Shown: positions 1 to 7,465, counted from the stretch's first letter. The stretch is DNA of 9,106 nucleotides from Erythrobacter sp. CCH5-A1 (GCF_001557115.1 NZ_LSKQ01000211.1:1-9106); one strand, 5' to 3'. Translations and numbers: made by a program. The notes: generated from the letters alone by a model not told the origin.

Positions 1-2
1 CC

Positions 3-772
<770 letters not shown>

Positions 773-776
<4 letters not shown>

Positions 777-1354
777 GGATCATCGCGGGCGAATGGCGCG
801 GACGCAGGCTTGCCGCACCCAGGGGTGAGGAAACACGCCCCACCTCGGACCGCGCGCGCGAGACGCTGTTCGCGATGCTTACCAGTCGGCTTGGCGATTT
901 CGAGGGCTTGCAGGTCGCCGACCTCTTTGCCGGCTCGGGCGCGCTGGGGCTAGAGGCCCTGTCGCGCGGGGCGGAAGGCTGCCTGTTCGTCGAGCAGGAC
1001 CGCGCGGCAGTCGACGTGATTCGCGTCAATATCGCGACCCTGGGCGCAGGCGCGCGCGCGCGGGTCGAGGCAGGTTCGGTGATGGCCCTGCGTGCGGCCG
1101 CCAAGCCGCTCGACCTGATCCTCGCCGATCCGCCCTACCACTCGGGCGCGGGCGAAGTGGCGCTCGACCGGCTGCTGCGGCTGGGGTGGATCGGCCCCGC
1201 GACATGGATCGCGCTCGAGACCGCGTTCAACGAGGATGTCGCGATCAAGGGCCTTGTGGCAGAGACCGTGCGCCGGGTCGGCAAGGGGAAGCTCCACCTC
1301 TTGCGGCTGGATGCTTCCCCGATTTCCGATCCCGACACGACTCCAGAAAGTTAG
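773..1354 (+). CDS. rsmD: 16S rRNA (guanine(966)-N2)-methyltransferase RsmD
   Basis: RsmD uses S-adenosylmethionine to methylate N2 of G966 in 16S rRNA during 30S assembly in the cytoplasm. The 193-residue product has the family's usual length. It opens with RIIAGEWRGRRLAAP, the characteristic RsmD N-terminus, followed by TRPTSDRARETLF (22-33). The SAM-binding motif VADLFAGSGALGLEALSRGA spans 48-67, the acidic ribose contact is in FVEQD (72-76), and the catalytic motif is DPPY (119-122). I chose the GTG at 773 because it gives this N-terminus exactly. Its GTGA overlap with the upstream stop, and a weak GAAGGG Shine-Dalgarno at 758-763, point to translational coupling with the pseudouridine synthase. 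An upstream extension of the frame to 572 is only a shadow of rluB. The TAG stop overlaps the TAA of the convergent gene. Confidence 0.95.
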
Positions 1355-1845
1355 CCGCGCGGCGGGGTGACCCGGGATTCGATCTGCGCCCAGGTCGATT
1401 CGCGCTGCGCTTCGGGCATTTTGCTCAGCGTGACCTTGTCGCTGTCCGACAGGGCCCAGAAGATCTCCTGACGCTGCGGATTGAGCGACCAGAAATAGGT
1501 CTGGGTCTCGGCCGGCCAGGCCTTGAAGCTGGCCTGGCGGTCGGCGGGCCAGGACTGCATCATCGCATCCTGATCGCCCGTGGGCGGCGCGGTCGTGGTT
1601 GCGGGCATGTCGGGCGTTTCGGTGGTGGTGCCGTCATCCGGTTCAGGCGCGGTCGACGGCGTGGTGTCCGGCATCGAGGGCGGCGTGGTGGTTTCCGGCA
1701 TACCGTCGGTGGGCATGGTATCGGTGGTCTGGCCCGGAGCCGGGGCCGTTTCCGGCATCTGCTCCTGCGCGCCGGCCAACGCGCCGGTTGTGGCGAGGGC
1801 CAGGGCCGAACCGGCCAAGGCGAGGGTTTTGAAAGACTTGTGCAT
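1351..1845 (-). CDS. Secreted hypothetical protein with Pro/Thr-rich linker and 11-residue repeats
   Basis: I do not recognise a characterised family; similar undescribed proteins may occur in Sphingomonadales (memory, unverified). The 164-residue product starts with a signal peptide: Lys at 3 and 6, a hydrophobic core about 8-22, and probable cleavage after ALA (24) or AGA (26). Residues 27-90 are a Pro/Thr/Asp/Glu-rich, presumably disordered linker with five MPxT-like units. Residues 99-153 are five contiguous 11-residue units starting W, W, L, L, M. Two cysteines would be needed for a disulfide, and none is present. The ATG at 1845 is chosen because GGAG lies six bases upstream and the signal peptide follows directly; nearby upstream ATGs (1857, 1860) lack this spacing. 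The protein is predicted to be periplasmic or secreted, function unknown. The stop overlaps that of rsmD. Confidence 0.85.
   Translation of the reverse strand: MHKSFKTLALAGSALALATTGALAGAQEQMPETAPAPGQTTDTMPTDGMPETTTPPSMPDTTPSTAPEPDDGTTTETPDMPATTTAPPTGDQDAMMQSWPADRQASFKAWPAETQTYFWSLNPQRQEIFWALSDSDKVTLSKMPEAQRESTWAQIESRVTPPRG
1387..1551 (-). repeat. Five tandem 11-residue protein repeats
   Basis: The coding sequence divides without gaps into WPADRQASFKA, WPAETQTYFWS, LNPQRQEIFWA, LSDSDKVTLSK and MPEAQRESTWA. Position 1 is W/L/M, position 2 is often P, position 6 is Q/K/R, position 9 is mostly F or L, position 10 is often W, and position 11 is small. The units are diverged, so this is an old protein repeat, not a recent DNA duplication. 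The preceding 11 residues ending in MMQS may be a sixth, worn unit. Confidence 0.8.
1597..1758 (-). repeat. Low-complexity Pro/Thr linker with MPxT-like units
   Basis: Within the secreted protein, the short unit Met-Pro followed by Glu/Asp/Ala/Thr and Thr or Asp occurs at residues 30, 44, 49, 58 and 80, embedded in Thr-, Pro- and acid-rich sequence. It looks like a disordered spacer between the signal peptide and the repeat domain. Confidence 0.6.
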
Positions 1846-1851
1846 GGGTAA

Positions 1852-1855
1852 CTCC
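1852..1855 (-). promoter_or_regulatory. Shine-Dalgarno GGAG of the secreted repeat protein
   Basis: On the minus strand GGAG lies six bases upstream of the ATG at 1845. It decides this start over the two ATGs a few codons upstream, which overlap or precede the site. Confidence 0.6.
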
Positions 1856-1981
1856 ATCATTGACTGACCCAAGCACGACGAACGCAAAACGTGTGTCCCG
1901 GCCGCATGACCCCTCACGAACCGGACCTCTTCAATATGGGCCCCACCCGCAGCCGAGCAATCACGCGGTACGCTGCGCATC

Positions 1982-2004
1982 CCGCCCGCGCCCCGCTCGG
2001 GCGG
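1982..2004. repeat. Perfect 7-bp inverted repeat in the divergent intergenic region
   Basis: CCGCCCG (1982-1988) and CGGGCGG (1998-2004) are exact inverted copies separated by nine bases. The site lies between the divergent secreted-protein and uvrD genes. A run of six A follows closely on the plus strand (from 2015), but no T run follows on either strand in the right orientation, so it is not a normal intrinsic terminator. It could be an operator or a leader hairpin, or chance in GC-rich DNA. Confidence 0.4.
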
Positions 2005-2075
2005 CAAATGTGACGAAAAAACGGCAGGGCGAATTTCGGCCCGCCGCAAGCCTGTGCGCGCCTGCGTCTCGCGGC

Positions 2076-2104
2076 TTGCTCCCCGGAGAATTGTTCCCTA
2101 CCTG
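2076..2104 (+). promoter_or_regulatory. Possible uvrD promoter (TTGCTC-N17-TACCTG)
   Basis: A TTGCTC at 2076-2081 is followed after 17 bases by TACCTG at 2099-2104. This would place transcription start about 2111, only a few bases before the ATG at 2118, and the -10 would lie inside the LexA-type box. The match to consensus is partial, so this is a suggestion only. Confidence 0.25.
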
Positions 2105-2107
2105 TTC
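2093..2107 (+). promoter_or_regulatory. LexA (SOS) box of alphaproteobacterial type, upstream of uvrD
   Basis: GTTC at 2093-2096, seven bases, then GTTC at 2104-2107 is an exact match to the direct-repeat GTTC-N7-GTTC recognised by LexA in alphaproteobacteria such as Rhodobacter and Caulobacter. It ends ten bases before the uvrD ATG, a sensible place to block transcription initiation. The downstream gene is a repair helicase whose relatives are SOS-regulated. An eight-base match at fixed spacing is unlikely by chance in so short a region. Confidence 0.7.
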
Positions 2108-2117
2108 GCATGAGACC

Positions 2118-4424
2118 ATGAGCATTCCCCTGCCCTCCCCGGCCGCTCCTCCCGAGTCGGTGCCTGCCTACGCCGCGCGGCTGAACCCGCCGCAGCGCGC
2201 CGCCGTGCTCGCGACCGAGGGCCCGGTGCTGATGCTGGCAGGCGCAGGCACGGGCAAGACCGCCGCGCTCACCGCGCGTCTTGCCCATCTTGTTGCCACG
2301 GGCCGCGCTTATCCCAGCCAGATCCTGTGCGTTACCTTCACCAACAAGGCCGCCCGCGAGATGAAGGAGCGCGTGACGCACCATCTGGGCCCGCAGGCCG
2401 AAGGACTGCCGTGGCTCGGCACCTTCCACTCGATCTGCGCCAAGATGCTGCGCCGTCATGCCGAGCTCGTGGGGCTCCAGCACAATTACACCATCATCGA
2501 CACCGACGATCAGCTGCGCCTGTTGAAGCAGCTCATCACCGAGGCCGAGCTTGACGAAAAGCGCTGGCCCGCGCGTCAGCTGGCGGGCCTGATCGACCGC
2601 TGGAAGAACCGCGGCCTCAATCCGGGCGATCTCGATGCGGTGGAAAACGAAGCCTATGCCAATGGCAAGGGCACCGCGCTCTACGCCCGCTATCAGGAGC
2701 GGCTGAAGCAGCTGAATGCCTGCGATTTCGGCGATCTGATGCTGCACATGGTGAACATCCTGAAGGCGCATCACGACATCCTCGCCGATTACCAGCGCCG
2801 CTTCCGCTACATCATGGTGGACGAATATCAGGACACCAACGCGGTCCAATACCTGTGGCTGCGGCTGCTGGCGCAGGGGCACAAGAACATCTGCGTCGTG
2901 GGCGACGACGACCAGTCGATCTACTCCTGGCGCGGGGCGGAAGTCGCCAATATCCTGCGGTTCGAGAAGGATTTCCCCGGCGCCGAGGTGATCCGGCTGG
3001 AGCAAAACTACCGCTCCACACCGCATATCCTCGGCGCCGCCTCGGGCCTGATCCGCGAGAACTCGCAGCGCCATGACAAGACGCTGTGGACCGAGGTCAA
3101 TGGCGGCGAGAAGGTCAAGGTCATCGGCGTGTGGGACGCCCCCGAGGAAGCGCGCCGGGTCGGCGAGGCGATCGAGCGGCTCGAGCGCGAGGGCGCAGGG
3201 CTCGACCAGGTCGCCATCCTCGTGCGCGCGCAATACCAGACCCGCGAGTTCGAGGACCGCTTCATCCAGATCGGCATCGCCTACCGCATCATCGGCGGTT
3301 TCCGCTTCTACGAGCGTGCCGAGATCCGCGATGCGCTGGCCTATCTGCGCCTGATCGCGCAGCCACAGGACGATCTGGCGTTCGAGCGCATCCACAATGT
3401 CCCCAAGCGCGGGCTCGGCGCCAAGGCGCTCGAGGCGATGCATTCCCACGCGCGCCGCACCGGCCTGCCGCTGGCGGCGGCTGCGCTGCAACTGGCCGAC
3501 AGCGACGAACTGCCCAAGCGCTCGGCCATCACCATCGGCGGATTGATGCGCCAGTTCCTCCACTGGCGCGAACAGGCCGAGACGCTCTCGCCTGCGGACC
3601 TGCTCCGGCTGGTGATGGAGGAGAGCGGCTACAACGCGATGCTCGCCGCCGACCGTTCGGCCGAGAGCGCCGGCCGCGCCGAAAACCTCTCCGAACTCGC
3701 GCGCGCGATGGAGGAATACCTCACCCTCGGCGATTTCCTCGAGCACGTCAGCCTCGTCATGGACAACGACCGCGCGAACGAGGGCGAGACGGTGACGATC
3801 ATGACGATCCACGCCGCCAAGGGGCTGGAGTTCGACAACGTGTTTCTGCCGGGCTGGGAAGAAGGCGTCTTCCCCTCCCAGCGCGCGATCGACGAGGGAG
3901 GGCTTGCGAGCCTCGAGGAGGAGCGCCGCCTCGCTTACGTGGCGATCACCCGCGCGCGGCGGCATTGCACCATCCTCCACGCCGCCAACCGGCGAATCTA
4001 TGGCCAGTGGACCAGCTCGATCTCTTCACGCTTCATCGACGAATTGCCGGGCGAGCATATCGAGAGCGAGACCACGCTTACCGGCGGCGCCTCGCTGTGG
4101 CGGGCGAATTGGAGCGAGCAGGAGGACCCCTTCGCGCATGTCGCGCAAGCCCGGCCCGACCGCGCCCAGCAGCGCGGCCCCGGCTGGCAGCGCGCCATCG
4201 CCAGCGGCTACGACACTACTCCCACGCGGGTGCGCGAGAACACTCGCTCCGCTGCCAGCTTCGCCGCCCCCGCACGCAGCGACATCGCCATCGGCGCGAT
4301 GGTCACCCACACCAAGTTCGGCACGGGCTGCGTCATCGATCAGGAGGGCAACAAGCTCACCATTCTGTTCGAGGAAGCGGGCGAGAAGCGGGTGTTGGAC
4401 AGCTTCGTGACGGTGGTGGGCTGA
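2118..4424 (+). CDS. uvrD: UvrD/PcrA-type ATP-dependent 3'-5' DNA helicase
   Basis: This is a superfamily 1A helicase that unwinds DNA in nucleotide excision and mismatch repair and clears replication and transcription obstacles. The 768 residues contain all motifs in order: AGAGTGKT (41-48, Walker A), FTNKAAREM (74-82), GTFHSICAKML (101-111), VDEYQDT (234-240, Walker B), GDDDQSIYSWRGA (262-274), LEQNYRS (294-300), TIHAAKGLEFD (563-573) and LAYVAITRAR (605-614). Residues about 722-768 (AIGAMVTHTKFGTG onward) match the Tudor-like C-terminal domain that binds RNA polymerase in PcrA/UvrD. I chose the ATG at 2118 because RLNPPQ, the usual N-terminal motif, begins at residue 21. The frame stays open 86 codons further upstream, but that part is low-complexity and overlaps regulatory sequence. 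No clear Shine-Dalgarno is seen. A LexA-type box precedes it. Its stop is two bases from the convergent hydroxylase gene. Confidence 0.96.
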   Translation: MSIPLPSPAAPPESVPAYAARLNPPQRAAVLATEGPVLMLAGAGTGKTAALTARLAHLVATGRAYPSQILCVTFTNKAAREMKERVTHHLGPQAEGLPWLGTFHSICAKMLRRHAELVGLQHNYTIIDTDDQLRLLKQLITEAELDEKRWPARQLAGLIDRWKNRGLNPGDLDAVENEAYANGKGTALYARYQERLKQLNACDFGDLMLHMVNILKAHHDILADYQRRFRYIMVDEYQDTNAVQYLWLRLLAQGHKNICVVGDDDQSIYSWRGAEVANILRFEKDFPGAEVIRLEQNYRSTPHILGAASGLIRENSQRHDKTLWTEVNGGEKVKVIGVWDAPEEARRVGEAIERLEREGAGLDQVAILVRAQYQTREFEDRFIQIGIAYRIIGGFRFYERAEIRDALAYLRLIAQPQDDLAFERIHNVPKRGLGAKALEAMHSHARRTGLPLAAAALQLADSDELPKRSAITIGGLMRQFLHWREQAETLSPADLLRLVMEESGYNAMLAADRSAESAGRAENLSELARAMEEYLTLGDFLEHVSLVMDNDRANEGETVTIMTIHAAKGLEFDNVFLPGWEEGVFPSQRAIDEGGLASLEEERRLAYVAITRARRHCTILHAANRRIYGQWTSSISSRFIDELPGEHIESETTLTGGASLWRANWSEQEDPFAHVAQARPDRAQQRGPGWQRAIASGYDTTPTRVRENTRSAASFAAPARSDIAIGAMVTHTKFGTGCVIDQEGNKLTILFEEAGEKRVLDSFVTVVG

Positions 4425-4426
4425 GG

Positions 4427-5263
4427 TCAGGCCGCCGGCTGCTCCGTCGGCTGCGGAACGGGTTTCTTCCAGTATCGTGCCTCGAACGGCCGGACGAGCT
4501 CGCCCCAGGCGTCGCGCGTGCCCTCGGCGATGCCGGTTGCGCAGTTCACATAGGGCGCCGGGTCGACATAGGTGCCGAACAGCCTGTCCCACAGCGTCAG
4601 CATGTTGCCGTAGTTGCTGCCCATCAGCTCTTCATCGCGAATATGGTGCAGGCGGTGCGCGGCGGGCGAGATGAACACCTTGCCGAACACCCCCAGCGTC
4701 CAGGGCACGTCGGCATGGATGAAATAGCCCCACCAGCTGCGGATCAGCAGGCCGACGCCGATCGCCCAGAACGGCAGGCCGAGCATGATCACCAGCAGGG
4801 TATCGATGACGAGGCTCAACACCTCGCCAACCGGGTGCTTGCGGCGCACGCTCAGCCAGTTCATCGCTTCGTCGGCATGATGTGTGGCATGGAACAGCCA
4901 CAGCGCACGGACATGTTCCAGCCGGTGGCGCCAATAGGCGGCGAATTCCATCAGCACGATCGCCGCGAGGATCGGCAGCACCGCAGGCAGCGCTTCCCAG
5001 AAGCCGACCAGCACCGCAGGGCGCGGCAGGAGCGACTGGCCGGTCACCAGCGGAATCGCAACCAGCGGCACCACCACCACCGCATTCAGCAACAGCAGCA
5101 GCAGGTTGGTCACGATCTCGGGCCGTGCGCGGCGGACGTCTTCGATCAGCGTGTCACGCTTGATCAGATAGGCGAGCACGCCGAACAGCACCGCCAGCGG
5201 TACGACAGTGGCGAACTCGGTGCGCAGGGATTCAAGAATGCTGTCGATCATGGGCGCGGGCAT
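4427..5263 (-). CDS. Sterol desaturase / fatty acid hydroxylase superfamily membrane protein
   Basis: Members are integral membrane di-iron enzymes that hydroxylate or desaturate lipids, sterols or carotenoids. The 278 residues carry the family's histidine boxes: HRLEH (113-117), HATHH (125-129) and HRLHH (203-207), with another His at 183. Hydrophobic stretches at about 17-34, 51-77, 92-110 and 147-176 give the membrane segments, leaving the boxes on the cytoplasmic face in the family model. NYGNMLTLWDRLFGTY (217-232) is a typical conserved end. The substrate cannot be read from sequence; carotenoid or hopanoid/fatty-acid modification are possibilities in this type of organism. The start is at 5263 or the in-frame ATG at 5251; neither has a good Shine-Dalgarno. 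It lies 55 bases downstream of the DEAD-box gene on the same strand and may be cotranscribed. Confidence 0.9.
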   Translation of the reverse strand: MPAPMIDSILESLRTEFATVVPLAVLFGVLAYLIKRDTLIEDVRRARPEIVTNLLLLLLNAVVVVPLVAIPLVTGQSLLPRPAVLVGFWEALPAVLPILAAIVLMEFAAYWRHRLEHVRALWLFHATHHADEAMNWLSVRRKHPVGEVLSLVIDTLLVIMLGLPFWAIGVGLLIRSWWGYFIHADVPWTLGVFGKVFISPAAHRLHHIRDEELMGSNYGNMLTLWDRLFGTYVDPAPYVNCATGIAEGTRDAWGELVRPFEARYWKKPVPQPTEQPAA

Positions 5264-5318
5264 AGGCCCGATCCGCCCAAGAAACGGTTAACCCCTCGGG
5301 CCCGCCCGCTTCGCGCGG

Positions 5319-6746
5319 TCAGCCGAAGCCGACGTCGAGAAAGCTCGGGCGCGGGCCGTTCCATTCGCCAGCGGGTACGGGCGCGTCATCCTCGTGGTAG
5401 CGGCGCGGTTTTCGCTCGGCGGGGCTGCGGTCGGGGCGGGCGTGACGTTCCTCACGACGGGGGCGTTCGTCGCGCGCCTCTTCTCGAGTAGCGCGCTCCT
5501 TACGAGGGCGCTCGTCACGTTCGGAGCGGTCCTCGCGGGCACGGCGCGGCTTGCGCTCTTCGCGGACTTCCGGCTCGTCGGCCTTTGCCGCTTCGGCCTT
5601 GGCGAGGATTTCGGACAGATCGACCCGCAGGTCCTCCTTGCCGAACACCTTGATCGCCGCCCCGGTCAGCTTCTCGACGTTGCTGATCGCCTCGGCGTCC
5701 TCTTCCGAGACGAAGGTGAAGGCCCGCCCCTTGGCGCCCGCCCGGCCGGTGCGGCCGATGCGGTGGACGTAGTCATCCGGGTGCCAGGGCGTGTCGAAGT
5801 TGAAGACGTGGGAGACGCCCTTGATGTCGAGCCCGCGCGCCGCGACGTCGGAGGCGACGAGGATGTTGACGTCGCCCGACTTGAACCGCTCGAGCTCCTT
5901 CAACCGCGAGGACTGGTCCATGTCGCCGTGGATTTCGGCGGAGCGGAAACCGTGGCGCTGCAGGCTCTGGTTCAGCTCGCGCACGGTCGTCTTGCGATTG
6001 GCGAAGATGATCGCGTTTTCAACGAGATCGTTCTCGAGGAACCAGCGCAGCGTCTCGCGCTTCTGCTTCGACTTCACCGGCACCTTGAAGGCGGTGATGT
6101 CCTTGTTGGTGGTCGCCGCGCGCGCGGTTTCGATGCGCTTGGGGTTGTTGAGGAATTTCTTCGCCAGCTTCTCGATCGGCGCGGGCATGGTGGCCGAAAA
6201 CAGCATGGTCTGGCGGGTTTCGGGGAGCTTCGAACAGATGAACTCGATATCGGGGATGAACCCCATGTCGAGCATCCGGTCGGCCTCGTCGATCACCAGC
6301 AGTTCGCAGCCGTTGAGCATGATCTTGCCGCGCTCGAACAGGTCCATCAACCGGCCCGGGGTCGCGATCAGCACATCGACACCGTCCGACAAGGCCTTGA
6401 GCTGATCGCCCATCTGCACGCCGCCTATCAGCAGCGCCATCTTAAGATCGTGGTTCTTGCCGTATTTCTCGAAGTTTTCGGCGACCTGCGCGGCCAGTTC
6501 GCGGGTCGGCTCGAGGATCAGCGAGCGCGGCATCAACGCGCGGCGGCGGCCGGCCGCCATCACGTCGATCATCGGCAGCACGAAGCTCGCGGTCTTGCCC
6601 GTCCCGGTCTGGGCGATGCCGATGAGGTCCTTCATCATCAGCACGGTCGGGATCGCCTGCGCCTGGATCGCGGTGGGCGTCGTATAGCCCGCGTCCTCCA
6701 CGGCTTTGAGCAATTCGGGCGAAAGGCCGAGATCGGCGAAGGTCAT
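5319..6746 (-). CDS. DEAD-box ATP-dependent RNA helicase, RhlE-like, with charged C-terminal tail
   Basis: This enzyme remodels RNA or RNA-protein complexes, typically in ribosome assembly or RNA decay. Its 475 residues contain the Q motif region (TFADLGLS at 2-9, GYTTPTAIQ at 20-28), AQTGTGKT (45-52, Walker A), PTREL (80-84), TPGR (129-132), DEAD (153-156), SAT (185-187), IIFANRK (246-252), SDVAARGLDI (299-308) and HRIGRTGRAG (328-337), a complete two-domain core. Residues about 389-450 are an Arg/Glu-rich tail, and the chain ends GPRPSFLDVGFG. I chose the ATG at 6746 because the family N-terminus begins there; the frame is open to ATGs at 6809 and 6848, but that extension looks unlike the family. 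No strong Shine-Dalgarno is visible, and a short hairpin lies in the leader. Among subfamilies it looks closest to RhlE, from memory. Confidence 0.95.
   Translation of the reverse strand: MTFADLGLSPELLKAVEDAGYTTPTAIQAQAIPTVLMMKDLIGIAQTGTGKTASFVLPMIDVMAAGRRRALMPRSLILEPTRELAAQVAENFEKYGKNHDLKMALLIGGVQMGDQLKALSDGVDVLIATPGRLMDLFERGKIMLNGCELLVIDEADRMLDMGFIPDIEFICSKLPETRQTMLFSATMPAPIEKLAKKFLNNPKRIETARAATTNKDITAFKVPVKSKQKRETLRWFLENDLVENAIIFANRKTTVRELNQSLQRHGFRSAEIHGDMDQSSRLKELERFKSGDVNILVASDVAARGLDIKGVSHVFNFDTPWHPDDYVHRIGRTGRAGAKGRAFTFVSEEDAEAISNVEKLTGAAIKVFGKEDLRVDLSEILAKAEAAKADEPEVREERKPRRAREDRSERDERPRKERATREEARDERPRREERHARPDRSPAERKPRRYHEDDAPVPAGEWNGPRPSFLDVGFG
5397..5582 (-). other. Arg/Glu-rich charged tail of the DEAD-box helicase
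   Basis: About 43 of these 62 residues are charged by my count (21 Arg, 14 Glu, 5 Asp, 3 Lys), with no hydrophobic core. It is predicted to be disordered. Such tails on DEAD-box proteins usually add nonspecific RNA binding or promote condensation. Arginine greatly exceeds lysine. Confidence 0.75.
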
Positions 6747-6772
6747 GCGGTAAGTGGTGTCCGAGAATAGCG

Positions 6773-6787
6773 GGCAGCGGTGCTGCC
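6773..6787 (-). promoter_or_regulatory. Short perfect hairpin in the DEAD-box helicase leader
   Basis: Read on the minus strand, GGCAGC, a three-base ACC loop and GCTGCC form a perfect six-pair stem. It ends 26 bases before the ATG at 6746. It lies in a 146-base gap between two same-strand genes. There is no T run, so it is not an intrinsic terminator. A role in translation control is possible but unproven. Confidence 0.35.
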
Positions 6788-6892
6788 GGGATTGCTGGCC
6801 GAGACGCATACCCCCCGGCGGCGTCAGGCTGCCGCGCCTTTCTCGCAAATGCAGGCAAAAGTCAAGGAAACGCGCCCGTCACCCGTTGCCGG

Positions 6893-7465
6893 TCAGCTGC
6901 GGACTTCCACAAGCTGCCGCATCGTCTCGATCTCGCAGCGCGCGCCGGTGCGCGACTGCAGCTTGTCGCGGCTGACGCACAATTGCCCGTCCTTGTTCTT
7001 CTCGACATAGAACCCGGCATAGAAGTCACGGGCCCGGCATGCCTTTTCGAGGTTCACCGAGATCATCCGGCGATCGCGCAGGAACAGCACCAGCCGGTTG
7101 CCGTTACCGGTCTGCACCCCGGCAATGCCCTGAAGGCCGACGCATTTTTCCTTGCCGCGCTCCTCGTATCGGGGCGCGGCCGGAGCGCGGTTGGGCAGAT
7201 CGGCGGTGAGGTTCTGGCGGGCCGTGGGCGGCGCGGGAGCGATGCGGATCACGACGCGCTGTTCGATACGCACCTGGTTGGCAACGGAGGATTGCCGCCA
7301 TGCGACCAGCGGATTGATCGGGGCGGGTGGCGCCTCGCTCGGCCTATCGGATTGCAGCGCGGAAGCCTCGCCAGCGGACGCAGGCGGATCGGCCACGTCC
7401 ACCGCCTCGGCCACCAGAGGCAGCATCAGCGCCAGCGGCGCTGCGAAGGCGAACAGGCTGTGCAT
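6893..7465 (-). CDS. Exported hypothetical protein with four cysteines
   Basis: I do not recognise a named family. The 190-residue product begins with a signal peptide (hydrophobic about 4-18, probable cleavage after AEA at residue 21). Residues 22-100 are Ala/Pro-rich linker. The region from about 105 to 185 looks like a small folded domain with four cysteines: C108 (EKCVG), C143 (KACRARDFYAGFY), C163 (QLCVSRDKLQSR) and C177 (ARCEIE). They could form two disulfides in the periplasm. The ATG at 7465 is chosen because the signal peptide starts there; the nearest Shine-Dalgarno-like AAGGAG is about 16 bases upstream, which is long. The frame is open further upstream, but that part lacks an export signal at its front. 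The gene precedes the DEAD-box helicase by 146 bases and diverges from the FAD dehydrogenase. Confidence 0.8.
   Translation of the reverse strand: MHSLFAFAAPLALMLPLVAEAVDVADPPASAGEASALQSDRPSEAPPAPINPLVAWRQSSVANQVRIEQRVVIRIAPAPPTARQNLTADLPNRAPAAPRYEERGKEKCVGLQGIAGVQTGNGNRLVLFLRDRRMISVNLEKACRARDFYAGFYVEKNKDGQLCVSRDKLQSRTGARCEIETMRQLVEVRS

Noticed and set aside
1860..2117. 86-codon N-terminal extension of UvrD from the ATG at 1860
   Set aside because: The extension is unlike helicase N-termini, overlaps the divergent gene's upstream region and the LexA-type box, and the family N-terminus begins soon after the ATG at 2118.
2110..2121. Three-codon upstream frame (ATG AGA CCA TGA) overlapping the uvrD start
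   Set aside because: No ribosome-binding site at suitable distance, and such tiny frames arise easily by chance.
1914..3980. 688-codon open frame on the minus strand antisense to uvrD
   Set aside because: It lies opposite a gene with every UvrD motif. Its product is rich in Arg, Ala, His and Asp with no recognisable domain, as expected of a shadow frame in high-GC DNA.
4425..4426. Terminator between the convergent uvrD and hydroxylase genes
   Set aside because: Only two bases separate the stop codons and I see no stem-loop with a T run on either side.
3086..5491. 801-codon plus-strand frame running from uvrD across the hydroxylase gene
   Set aside because: It overlaps three real genes in the wrong frame or strand and gives Arg/His/Pro-rich sequence without motifs; a GC-driven artefact.
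5394..6770. 458-codon plus-strand frame antisense to the DEAD-box helicase
   Set aside because: It mirrors the helicase codons and has no domain or plausible ribosome-binding site.
6860..6865. TTGACT on the minus strand as the -35 of the RNA helicase promoter
   Set aside because: The hexamer is good, but nothing like a -10 lies 16-18 bases downstream, so I do not call a promoter.
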